DNA of 46,590 bases from Actinomycetota bacterium. Lineage in GTDB: Bacteria > Actinomycetota > CADDZG01 > WHSQ01. Under the pieces are notes generated by a model. It worked only from the letters and a program-made list of their open reading frames with translations. It made no database searches and was not told the DNA's origin. The stretch lies in the NCBI GenBank assembly GCA_009380005.1, contig WHSQ01000023.1, positions 1 to 46,590 on the forward strand. Reading direction: 5' to 3'. Made by a program: the position numbers and the translations under genes. Shown here piece by piece: positions 6,830-14,960 of the stretch (its first letter is position 1; every line of letters starts with the position of its first letter).

Positions 6830-9800
6830 GTGGAACTCACTCGTCGAGACTTCTTCAAGCTGTCCGCCGCCGGAGGTGCCGGGGCCGCGTGGGCGGCGTT
6901 CGGTTTCGACATGGAGCCCGCTTACGCCCAGGTTCGAGAGCTCAAGATCTCACGTGCCACCGAGGTGCGTTCCGTGTGTCCTTACTGTGCGGTGGGCTGT
7001 TCGATGATCGCCTACGTCACGGGACACGAATCCTTCAACACGACTCCCCATCTCGTTCACATCGAGGGCGATCCCGATAGCCCGATCAACGGCGGATCCC
7101 TCTGCCCCAAAGGGGCCAGCACGATGCAGCTCGCCGTCAACTCGAATCGGGTCAAGTCTCCGATGTACAGGGAGCCCGGAGCCAGTGAATGGCAGGAGAT
7201 CTCGTGGGAAGACGCGCTGGATCGCCTCGCGCGTCTGATGAAGGATGCGCGCGACGAGCGTTTCGTCGATAAGGATGACGAGGGCAACACCGTCAACCGC
7301 AACGAAGGCTTCGCCTGGGTCGGCGGAGCCACCATCTCCAATGAAGAGGGTTACCTGACCACCAAGATGTTCCGTGCCCTCGGGTGCGTGGGATTGGAGC
7401 AACAAGCCCGGGTTTGACACGGCCCCACGGTGGCCAGTTTGGCCGCCTCGTTTGGCCGGGGGGCCATGACCAATCACTGGGTCGATTGGAAGAACTCCGA
7501 CGTCTTCATCGTTATCGGAGCGAATCCGGCGGAGAATCATCCTTGCGGGTGGAAATGGGCCCACGTCGCACGCGACACGCGCGGGGCCAAGATCATCCAC
7601 CTCGATCCTCGCTACACCCGTACTTCGGCGGTCTCGGACATCTGGGCACCGATCCGCGCCGGCACCGACACAGCCTTCTTCGCAGGACTCATCAATTATG
7701 TGCTGGAGAACGAGCTCTATCACGAGGAGTACGTAAAACTCCACACGAACGCGTCATTCATCCTGTCCGAGGACTTCGAGTTCAACGACGGATTGTTCTC
7801 CGGCTACGACGAGGACACGCGCGGCTACGACACGACATCCTGGTCGTACGAGGCTGAGCCCGCGACCGACCAGCCGCCTCCCGGCTTGGCGCAGGCGGCT
7901 CAGAAGACGAGCGATAGCCCGACCAATGCCAGGCGCGACCCGAGCTTGAAGCACCCGCGCTCGGTATTCCAGTTCCTCAAGCGCCATTACGCACGCTACA
8001 CACCCGAGATCGTCTCCAAAGTCACCGGGATCCCCGAGGACAAGTTCCTCGAGATAGCCGAGATCATGGGATCCACCGGTACCGCAGACCGGGCCGGCAA
8101 CGTGGTGTACGCAGTGGGTCTTACGCATCACACCATGGGCGGGCAGATGATCCGAGGGATCGCCGTCCTCCAGCTGTTGCTGGGCAACGTGGGGAAACCC
8201 GGAGGAGGCGTCAACGCCGAGCGCGGGCATGCCAATATCCAAGGCAACACCGACAACGCCCAGTCGTGGGAGATCCTCCCCGGCTACCTGCGGGTGCCCC
8301 AGGTCGGCCAGGAGACCCTTGCGCAGTACGTCGAAGAGAATGCCTCCACGAAGTCTGCGGCGAACTCCCTCAATTTCTTCGGCTCCATGTACAAGAACTT
8401 CATGGTCAGTCTGCTCAAGGCGTGGTTCGGAGATGCAGCCCAGAAGGAGAACGATTTCGGCTACGCATGGCTCCCGAAGCCCGATAAGAACTGGTCGTGG
8501 ATGACGATCCACGATGAGGCGCGGGCCGGGCGGCTCCACGGTCTCTTCAACGGCGGGATGTCGAGCGTCAACATCGGCCCGGACTCCAACCGCATCATCG
8601 AGTCGCTGTCGAACCTCAAATGGTTCGTCGTCATGGATCCGCTGCCGACGGCCTCGTCCGACTTCTGGCGCGGCCCGGGTATCGATCCGGAGCAGGTGCA
8701 GACAGAGGTGTTCTTCCTCCCCACGACCCACTGGATCGAGAAGTCTGGGGCGTTCACCAACTCCGGCCGTTGGGCGCAATGGAAGCATGCAGCGCTTCCC
8801 GCGGAGTCGGGGATCCGGGACGACAGCTACATCCTGGCCCAGCTCTTCTCGCGCTTGCGGGCGCTGTATGAGGAGGAAGGCGGTCCGCACCCCGAGCCCA
8901 TCGTCAATCTGAGCTGGCCGTACACAAATCCCGACAACCCGCCTCTGGAGGAGCTGTCCAGGGAGATCAACGGGAAGGACCTGACGACGGGCCTTCAGCT
9001 GTCCAGCTTCGTCGACTCCAAGGACGACGGCTCCACGAGCCAGGGCAATTGGATCTACACGGGCTCTTACACCGAAGAAGGCAACATGATGGACCGGCGC
9101 GGTACCGATGATCCGACCGGCATGGGCTTCTTCCATAACTGGGCGTGGTCGTGGCCGGCGAACCGCCGGGTTCTCTACAACCGGGCGTCCGCAGACGCCA
9201 AGGGGGAGCCGTGGGATCCATCCCGGCCCGGTATCAGGTGGAGCGGAAGCTCGTGGGTGGGAGATGTTCCCGACTTCCCAGCCGATTCCGACCCGAAGGA
9301 GGATGTCGGGTCCTTCATCATGACCGGCGAGGGCGTGGGGCGGCTCTTCGCGCCCGCAAGCCTGATGCGGGACGGCCCCGTGCCGGAGCACTACGAACCG
9401 CAGGAGTCGCCGATCGAGAACCTGCTCAGCTCGACGCGTAACGATCCCGCGACGATCATCTACGAGGGAGCCGCTGCCAGCTTCGCGGAGGACGACAGCG
9501 AGTTTCCCTATGTCGCAACGACCTATCGAGTAACCGAACACGAGCATTTCGTCACGCAGCACGTGCCCTTCCTGGTCGAGGCGATGCCGGACTTCTTCAT
9601 CGAGCTCCCGGTGCAACTCGCCGAGGAGAAAGGCATCGAGAACACCGACATGGTGAAGGTGCGCTCCAAGCGCGGCGAGGTCGTCGGCGTGGCGCTGGTA
9701 ACCAAGCGCATGCGTCCGATCAAGATCGGAGACGGGAAGGTCGTGTACCAGGTGGGGATCCCCGTCCACTGGCACTACGCGGGCGGAACGGGGAAGGGTA

Positions 9801-9901
9801 AAGCCGCTCAGATGGCGAATCTGCTGTCGCCTTATATCGGTGATGCCACGGTCAACACCCCCGAGTTCAAGGGGTTCCTCGTCGACATCGAGAAGGCGTG
9901 A
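6830..9901 (+). CDS. fdnG: Formate dehydrogenase catalytic subunit, selenocysteine-containing, Tat-exported
   Basis: This is the large molybdopterin subunit of a membrane-associated formate dehydrogenase (FdnG/FdoG type), which oxidises formate to CO2. The frame is interrupted only by TGA at 7415-7417, within QQARV-U-HGPTVASL. This is the position of the catalytic Sec, followed by the invariant His, so the TGA is read as selenocysteine. With the GTG start at 6830, Sec is residue 196, as in E. coli FdnG, and total length is about 1023 residues against about 1015. A Tat signal (TRRDFFK at 4-10, AYA at 31-33) and 4Fe-4S ligands Cys50, Cys53, Cys57 and Cys92 are visible. AGGGGGGGA at 6812-6820 supports 6830; an ATG at 6806 is the alternative. 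A conventional gene caller would split it into 6806-7417 and 7430-9901. Confidence 0.93.
7415..7465 (+). promoter_or_regulatory. Selenocysteine TGA codon and SECIS-like hairpin
   Basis: The TGA codon at 7415-7417 is followed within the coding sequence by a two-part stem. The lower stem pairs 7421-7426 with 7460-7465 (GGCCCC/GGGGCC). The apical stem pairs 7429-7435 with 7441-7447 (GGTGGCC/GGCCGCC, one G-U) around the loop AGTTT. The apical stem starts 11 nt after the TGA, close to the spacing of bacterial SECIS elements bound by SelB. The hairpin also encodes conserved formate dehydrogenase residues, so part of the pairing could be incidental; folding and comparison with homologues would decide. 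Confidence 0.75.
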
Positions 9902-9913
9902 GGGGGGAGAGGG

Positions 9914-10903
9914 ATGGCAACCGAACTAGGCCTGGCCGTCAGACGGAAGTCGGCCACACCGACCTCCTCGACCAGCATCCGCCGCGACAGCATCGAGGTC
10001 TCGAAGCTCGTCGACATCGATCTCTGCATCGGATGCAAAGCGTGTGAGATCGCTTGTAAGGAATGGAACGACCTCGAGGTAGAAGAGACCCACAACTTCG
10101 GCGGTTACCAGAGCCACGAGGACCTCACACCGGATACATGGGACCTGATGCGTTTCAACGAGGTGGATCTCGAAGATGGAGGGATCGCCTGGCTGATCCG
10201 CAAGGATTCGTGTCTTCACTGCGAAGAGCCGGGGTGCCTGCTGGCGTGCCCGGCCCCTGGAGCCATCGTTCAGTACGAGAACGGGATCGTCGACTTCGAT
10301 CAGGAGAAGTGCATCGGGTGCCAGTACTGTATCGCCGGCTGCCCCTTCGACATCCCGCGCTTCGATACCGAGACGAAGAAGGTCTACAAGTGCACCTTGT
10401 GCGTCGATCGGGTTTCCAACGCACTCGAACCGGCTTGTGTCAAGGCATGTCCCACCGGGTCGATCAGGTTCGGGACCAAAGAGGCCATGCAGGAGTACGG
10501 CAAAGAAAAGGTAGGGAAACTCCAGGACAGGGGTTTCGAGGACGCTCTGCTCTATGACCCGGAGGGCGTCAAGGGCCTCCACATGATGTACGTGGTCCCA
10601 CGCGGCGAGATGCTCGAGGAATACGGGCTTCCCAAAGATCCAACCGTTACGTCCAAGCTCGGCTTCTTCCCGGCGATGGGCGCTCTGAGGAAGCTCGGTT
10701 CCGGTGCGATGTGGGCCGGCCTGTTGGGCTCCGCGCTGTTCTTCCTGCGCACTGGGCGCAGGTTCCCACCACCTGAGGAAGAGGCGGTCGCCGCGGCACG
10801 CTCGAAGGGGAGTGAGGCGCCCGGAGAACGTACAGATGCTGCGACCCGCCACGATGCCGACGACTCGCTCGACCCGGGTTCTGAAGGAGACGGTCATGCT
10901 TAG
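9914..10903 (+). CDS. fdnH: Formate dehydrogenase iron-sulfur (beta) subunit
   Basis: This 329-residue four-cluster ferredoxin-like subunit passes electrons from the catalytic subunit to the membrane cytochrome. Cysteine groups in order are CIGCKACEIAC (Cys38, 41, 44, 48), CLHCEEPGCLLAC, CIGCQYCIAGC, and CTLC followed by ACVKAC. Together they are enough for four 4Fe-4S clusters, as in FdnH. A C-terminal hydrophobic helix (GAMWAGLLGSALFFL, about residues 266-280) would anchor it to the membrane, followed by a hydrophilic, acidic tail longer than usual. It starts 12 nt after the catalytic subunit and overlaps the cytochrome gene by 8 nt. It has no signal peptide of its own and would be exported with the Tat-bearing partner. 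Confidence 0.93.
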   Translation: MATELGLAVRRKSATPTSSTSIRRDSIEVSKLVDIDLCIGCKACEIACKEWNDLEVEETHNFGGYQSHEDLTPDTWDLMRFNEVDLEDGGIAWLIRKDSCLHCEEPGCLLACPAPGAIVQYENGIVDFDQEKCIGCQYCIAGCPFDIPRFDTETKKVYKCTLCVDRVSNALEPACVKACPTGSIRFGTKEAMQEYGKEKVGKLQDRGFEDALLYDPEGVKGLHMMYVVPRGEMLEEYGLPKDPTVTSKLGFFPAMGALRKLGSGAMWAGLLGSALFFLRTGRRFPPPEEEAVAAARSKGSEAPGERTDAATRHDADDSLDPGSEGDGHA

Positions 10904-11537
10904 AGAGCACGATCCTGAGCGCGACATCGTCCGTTACTCGCTTGCGGATCGGGTGGCCCACTGGTGGGTGTCCCTGACGTTCATCTACCTGCTTCTTTCC
11001 GGGCTGGCCTTGGGCTACCCGCGCATGGCGTGGCTCTATCAGATCCTGGGAGGCGGTCAGACCGTTCGTTTCCTGCATCCATGGGTGGGCGTTGCCTTCA
11101 CACTGGGCATCTTCTACATGTTGTTCGCGTGGGTGCGCGACATGACGTTCGATCCCGTCGACCGCGAGTGGGCCCGGAGCCTGGGCACCTACTCCAAAGA
11201 AGGACACGTCGATCTGGACGTGGGTCGTTACAACGCCGGCCAGAAGGGCTACTACTGGTTCGCCGTCCTCACCGGGGTCCTGTTGCTGCTGACCGGGATA
11301 CCGATCTGGATCCCGTCCTTGCTGAGCTCCGGGTGGAACCAGGCCGCCCGGATCATCCACCACGTCCTCTTCCTCCTTACCGTCGGCGGCTTCATCATCC
11401 ACGTCTACATGTCCACCGCGATGTTCCCGGGGACGATCCGGGGCATGACGACCGGACGGGTGGAGCGGAGGTGGGCGGCATTCCACCACCCGAGGTGGTT
11501 CCGGGACCGCGACGCGCGCGGGACGCGCTTAGGGTGA
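10896..11537 (+). CDS. fdnI: Formate dehydrogenase cytochrome b (gamma) subunit
   Basis: This 213-residue di-heme b-type cytochrome anchors the formate dehydrogenase and delivers electrons to quinone. Four membrane helices are visible, with candidate heme ligands in DRVAHWW, FLHPWVG and the last helices (IIHHVLF, GGFIIHVYM). The start is the ATG at 10896 with AAGGAGA at about 10884-10890. The same frame stays open upstream to 10704, but that part lies over the beta subunit and looks like a shadow. The stop overlaps the GTG of fdhE by 4 nt. Its presence makes the complex an FDH-N/FDH-O type, with formate oxidised on the outer face, rather than a soluble cytoplasmic enzyme. Confidence 0.92.
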   Translation: MLREHDPERDIVRYSLADRVAHWWVSLTFIYLLLSGLALGYPRMAWLYQILGGGQTVRFLHPWVGVAFTLGIFYMLFAWVRDMTFDPVDREWARSLGTYSKEGHVDLDVGRYNAGQKGYYWFAVLTGVLLLLTGIPIWIPSLLSSGWNQAARIIHHVLFLLTVGGFIIHVYMSTAMFPGTIRGMTTGRVERRWAAFHHPRWFRDRDARGTRLG

Positions 11538-12397
11538 AACATCCGAGCGCCGGCCCCGGCGACTTCGAGCGCCGGCTGGAGAGGGCTCGGTCGATCGAAG
11601 CGGCTGATGCCGCGGCCCAGCCTCTAGCGTTCTTGGTGCGGGTCCTCACGCATCAGCTTCGGCGCTCTGCAGAGCCTGCGGTTCGCGAGGCTGCCGCGCG
11701 GACTGCGGAGGATGCCCTCCCCAACAGGCTCGTGCAGCAGTACCCCCTGTTGGATCTGACGAGTGCCGCCGCCCCGATCGCCGGCGAGACGCAGGCTGCC
11801 GTGGAGGAGTTGGGAGACGCTGCACCTGGTCCGCTGCGGGAAGCCGGGTTGTCCCTCGTCGCACGTTCCGAGATGGAGCAACGGGAGCTGGTGGAGGCCT
11901 GGCTCGACGACACCTCGTTGCTCGATCCCCGTCTGGCGCTCTGGATCAGGGTGACGGCCGGACCGATACTGGAGCTCGCCGCGGCGCGTTCTGAGCCGCC
12001 CGAGAAGGAAGAATGGACGGGGCTGGCATGTCCACTGTGCGGCGACGCCCCCCAGTGCTCGGTGATAGTGGAAGAGTCGGGCGCCTTCCTGCAGGGATCG
12101 CCGCGCTATCTCGTATGCGGGCGCTGCGCGGGGTGGTGGGACTTTCCTCGCGCCAAGTGTCCTACGTGCGGCGAGGATGACTCGCGGAAGATCTCCCCGT
12201 ACGCGGCGGAGGACTGGCCGTGGGCTCGCATAGACGTCTGTGAGGCGTGCCGCGGCTACATCAAGACATTCGATCTGCGGGAGAAGGGAGCGATGAAGGT
12301 CGTGCCCCTCGTCGACGACGTGGCGACCCTGGCGCTGGACGTGTGGGCTCACGAGCAGGGTCTGACTCGCCAAGGGTTGTCCCTGGCGGGGGTGTGA
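11534..12397 (+). CDS. fdhE: Formate dehydrogenase accessory protein FdhE
   Basis: FdhE is a cytoplasmic rubredoxin-like protein needed for assembly or quality control of Tat-exported formate dehydrogenases before export. The 287-residue product has an alpha-helical N-terminal half. Its C-terminal half holds metal-type CxxC pairs: CPLC, CGRC, CPTC and CEAC, between about residues 165 and 245, followed by GYIKTFDLR. This matches the FdhE family layout. The GTG at 11534 overlaps the cytochrome b stop (GTGA). The frame runs open further upstream across the cytochrome gene, but that part has no FdhE similarity. Its position directly after the structural genes fits an enzyme-specific maturation role. 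Confidence 0.9.
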   Translation: MKHPSAGPGDFERRLERARSIEAADAAAQPLAFLVRVLTHQLRRSAEPAVREAAARTAEDALPNRLVQQYPLLDLTSAAAPIAGETQAAVEELGDAAPGPLREAGLSLVARSEMEQRELVEAWLDDTSLLDPRLALWIRVTAGPILELAAARSEPPEKEEWTGLACPLCGDAPQCSVIVEESGAFLQGSPRYLVCGRCAGWWDFPRAKCPTCGEDDSRKISPYAAEDWPWARIDVCEACRGYIKTFDLREKGAMKVVPLVDDVATLALDVWAHEQGLTRQGLSLAGV

Positions 12398-12408
12398 ACG
12401 GAAAAGCC

Positions 12409-12678
12409 ATGGCCGACTTCCTAGAAGAGTTCGCCGCCGCGTTGGATGGACGATTGGGCACCGGTCCGGATGCAGCCCTCTCCCGCGAGCTCAAGAACCC
12501 GCTGCTCGATCTAGCGCGCGTGGTCGCGCACTCGACCGAGCGCAAGAACGCTCCGTTGGCCACGTTCATCGCCGGGCGTTACGTAGAACTTCGTCGTGCC
12601 CAGGGTGCGGACGACATGACCGCGATCGGTGAAGTCGCCGAGGCCGCGGAAAAGCTGCTCCCTGCGGAGGGGGATTAG
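12409..12678 (+). CDS. DUF6457 domain protein (molybdenum cofactor-linked)
   Basis: This small 89-residue helical protein begins MADFLEEFAAALDGRLG and has the internal stretch LLDLARVVAHSTERKNAPLATF, which I recognise as DUF6457. From memory, this domain is common in actinobacteria as a stand-alone protein or fused to MobA-like nucleotidyltransferases and lies near formate dehydrogenase genes; that is recall, not a database result. A GTG at 12394, overlapping the fdhE stop as GTGA, would add five residues. The stop codon directly abuts the fdhD ATG, so translation is tightly coupled to the two maturation factors. A role in cofactor loading or chaperoning is inferred from this position only. 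Confidence 0.7.
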   Translation: MADFLEEFAAALDGRLGTGPDAALSRELKNPLLDLARVVAHSTERKNAPLATFIAGRYVELRRAQGADDMTAIGEVAEAAEKLLPAEGD

Positions 12679-13560
12679 ATGGCCCGGCGTCCCGGGAGCC
12701 GTGTGCGGGCCAAGATACGGGTCATCGAGGATTCCTCCCAAGCGGCGCGCTCCGATTACCTGGCTACTGAGGAACCCCTCGAGGTCAGGCTCGCCGCCGG
12801 GGCCGAGAGGAAGACCATCGCCGTCACCATGCGCACTCCGGGATCGGATTTCGAGCTTGCCGTCGGGTTCTTGTTCTCCGAAGGCATCCTCGCCGCGGGG
12901 GAGGATGTTCTGAGCATCCGCTATTGCACCGATCCCGATGTCGACGCCGAACAGCAATACAACATCGTCACGGTTGAACTGAACGCACGCTCACTCCCCG
13001 ACCTCAAAAGCCTGGAGCGCCACTTTTACACGTCGAGTGCGTGCGGCGTCTGCGGCAAGGCGACCCTTGAATCGCTGGAGCTGCGCGGCTGCCCGGTCAT
13101 CACCGGAGGCCCGCGCGTACCTGCCCATCTTCTGTATTCGCTCCCCGACAGACTGCGCGCCGCCCAGGGAGTTTTCGAGTCGACTGGGGGTTTACACGCC
13201 GCAGGCCTGTTCGATGCCGCGGGGGACCTGATCTGCGTACGAGAGGACGTGGGTCGTCACAACGCGATCGACAAGCTCGTCGGGTGGGCGTTGCTCGCCG
13301 GCCGCTTACCGTTGCACGATTGCATCGTGGTGGTGAGCGGACGCGCGAGCTACGAGATCATGCAGAAATGCCTCGTTGCCGGGGTGCCCATCGTCTGCGC
13401 CGTCTCCGCACCTTCGAGTCTCGCAACCTCAGTCGCGGAGAGCTTCGGGATGACCCTCGTAGGGTTCCTTAGAGGCCAGAGATTCAACGTCTACGCGGGG
13501 CAGGAGCGCGTAGTGACCGAAAGCGATGTGCTCACGGGACCGGTTGTAGCCGAGCCGTGA
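12679..13560 (+). CDS. fdhD: Formate dehydrogenase sulfurtransferase FdhD
   Basis: FdhD moves sulfur from the cysteine desulfurase IscS to the molybdenum cofactor, creating the sulfido ligand required for formate dehydrogenase activity. The 293-residue protein shows the conserved EEPLEVR segment (31-37), the catalytic loop SACGVCG with Cys122 and Cys125, GLHAAGLFD, the VREDVGRHNAIDKL block and SGRASYEI. All are standard for FdhD and the length is normal. It is the last gene of the run fdnG-fdnH-fdnI-fdhE-DUF6457-fdhD, all rightward with overlaps or very short gaps except the first, consistent with one operon covering synthesis and maturation of the enzyme. Confidence 0.94.
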   Translation: MARRPGSRVRAKIRVIEDSSQAARSDYLATEEPLEVRLAAGAERKTIAVTMRTPGSDFELAVGFLFSEGILAAGEDVLSIRYCTDPDVDAEQQYNIVTVELNARSLPDLKSLERHFYTSSACGVCGKATLESLELRGCPVITGGPRVPAHLLYSLPDRLRAAQGVFESTGGLHAAGLFDAAGDLICVREDVGRHNAIDKLVGWALLAGRLPLHDCIVVVSGRASYEIMQKCLVAGVPIVCAVSAPSSLATSVAESFGMTLVGFLRGQRFNVYAGQERVVTESDVLTGPVVAEP

Positions 13561-13783
13561 CCGGACGGAAGGTCTGGCCCATTTAGACCCACTTTCATCG
13601 ACCTGCGCTGGAGATTTGTTGGACCAGCAAGTGAAGCGAAATCGTTCCGCGTCCGAGGGGCACAACGAACGAACGGAGTCGTGACCTGGAGTGACGCGCG
13701 ACCCTCGGATCGCTTCTCGACCGACTACGCCTAGCGTCCAACGCGAAGTCCAACACGCCTACCGGGTTCGCAGTGAGCTGTTC

Positions 13784-14953
13784 TCACGGTACCGAATGGA
13801 TGGCTCGCTCGGGCGGGAGCTGTCCGGTGAGTTTCACGCATTGCTGTCTGAGGTAGTCGCGGTGAAAGCCCGGTTGATCCGCGGCGGCAAACACCGCTAG
13901 CGCGAGGTCCCTGCGGCCTTCAGCGAGAGCTAGTTCCGCCATCGTGGTGATTCGCTCCCATTTCTCCGACCCCATCCTTGCTGCGGCTGGGACGAAGCGG
14001 TCGTACCGGCGTTTGGCCACGTAGAGCTCGGCGAGAAGGTCGAGCGCCTCTTCCGCGTAGAACTCCAACGACGGAAAGTCTTGCGACAGCGTACGTAGCT
14101 GTTTCTCCTGTGTGAGGAGGATCTCTTCGGCGAGGTCGAAGCGCTCTTTGGTGATGGAGCGAAAGAACGCGCCGAGCCGTTGATCGGTAAGCGCGTAGTT
14201 GTCCCACACGGCAAAGACGATGAAGTCCACGTAGTAGGCCTCCGGCGTGATGCCGGTGTCCTCCCAGGGGAGACCTATGTAAGTGGGCAGGTGTTCCTGG
14301 AAGAGGTCGCCAACCGCTCCGTAGGAGTCGTCTAGGTGGTCCATCGCTTGCATCAGCGCGGTCAGGAATCCTCGATAACACGCGAGACGTGAGGCGGCGT
14401 CGGGGCATCGCCTGTCCTCGTCAGCGAGAAGACGCTCAAGACGTCTAACGAACCCGAAGGTGGAGCCCTTGGGATAGAAGTCACGTTCCTCTAACTCGCC
14501 GGCGAACACGGACTCGTAGGGCTCCGGTGAGACGGGGAAAGCATCCCAGTGACCACGAAGAGCTCGGGCACGTAGTAATCGTGGCGCCGTGTTGCGCATC
14601 GCTTCGGTCTGGGCACGGCCCTCGTAGGCCTCTTGGTCGAAGAGCTTGCGGCGGGCCTTGTAGAGGACCTTGCGGTCGAGGGACGTTTCATCGAGGCAGT
14701 CCTCGGGTGCAAGCTGTTGCCGCTCGAGTCTGGCGCGTAGCTCGTTGAGATGGCTCATCTTCCGCTCGACATCGTCGTGGTGCCCGTAGGAGCGCGCGCA
14801 GCGTTCTTTGATGAGTTGCTTGAGGGCATCCCAGTCGCCCCCAACGTCAGTCTCGAGGACGGCAAGGAACCACCGATCCCAGTGAACGAACGTTTCGGCG
14901 CCCACGGTTTTCCACGGCTCCGGGCCGTAGATCGGTGGGATACGGGACTTCAT
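13784..14953 (-). CDS. Hypothetical protein, alpha-helical, TPR-like C-terminus
   Basis: I do not recognise this 389-residue protein. It is soluble, lacks a signal peptide or membrane segment, and is rich in Arg, Glu, Leu and aromatic residues. The C-terminal third (about 290-375) has regularly spaced helices such as EEALDLLAELYVAKRRYDRF and AELALAEGRRDLALAVFA, resembling TPR or other helical repeats. The first 60 residues contain a Trp-rich stretch (HWDRWFLAVLETDVGGDW). No catalytic motif is evident. It begins 7 nt after the upstream gene (14961-16292) in the same orientation, so the two almost certainly form one transcript. This pair starts the accessory segment that ends at tRNA-Arg. Codon structure is clean, so it appears to be an intact gene. 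Confidence 0.72.
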   Translation of the reverse strand: MKSRIPPIYGPEPWKTVGAETFVHWDRWFLAVLETDVGGDWDALKQLIKERCARSYGHHDDVERKMSHLNELRARLERQQLAPEDCLDETSLDRKVLYKARRKLFDQEAYEGRAQTEAMRNTAPRLLRARALRGHWDAFPVSPEPYESVFAGELEERDFYPKGSTFGFVRRLERLLADEDRRCPDAASRLACYRGFLTALMQAMDHLDDSYGAVGDLFQEHLPTYIGLPWEDTGITPEAYYVDFIVFAVWDNYALTDQRLGAFFRSITKERFDLAEEILLTQEKQLRTLSQDFPSLEFYAEEALDLLAELYVAKRRYDRFVPAAARMGSEKWERITTMAELALAEGRRDLALAVFAAADQPGFHRDYLRQQCVKLTGQLPPERAIHSVP

Positions 14954-14960
14954 CAGTCGC

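Noticed and set aside
6806-9901. Formate dehydrogenase as a pseudogene or two genes because of the TGA at 7415
   Set aside because: The reading frame is identical on both sides, the TGA is at the known Sec site followed by the invariant His, and a SECIS-like hairpin follows.
13699-13710. Defined attL site for integration into tRNA-Arg
   Set aside because: The 12-bp match covers only part of the tRNA, does not reach its 3' end, and no integrase gene is present; it is recorded only as a weak hint in the findings.
13691-13900. 69-codon rightward ORF between fdhD and the unknown gene
   Set aside because: More than half overlaps the end of the 389-residue leftward gene, it has a GTG start without a clear ribosome site, and its composition is unlike a conserved protein.
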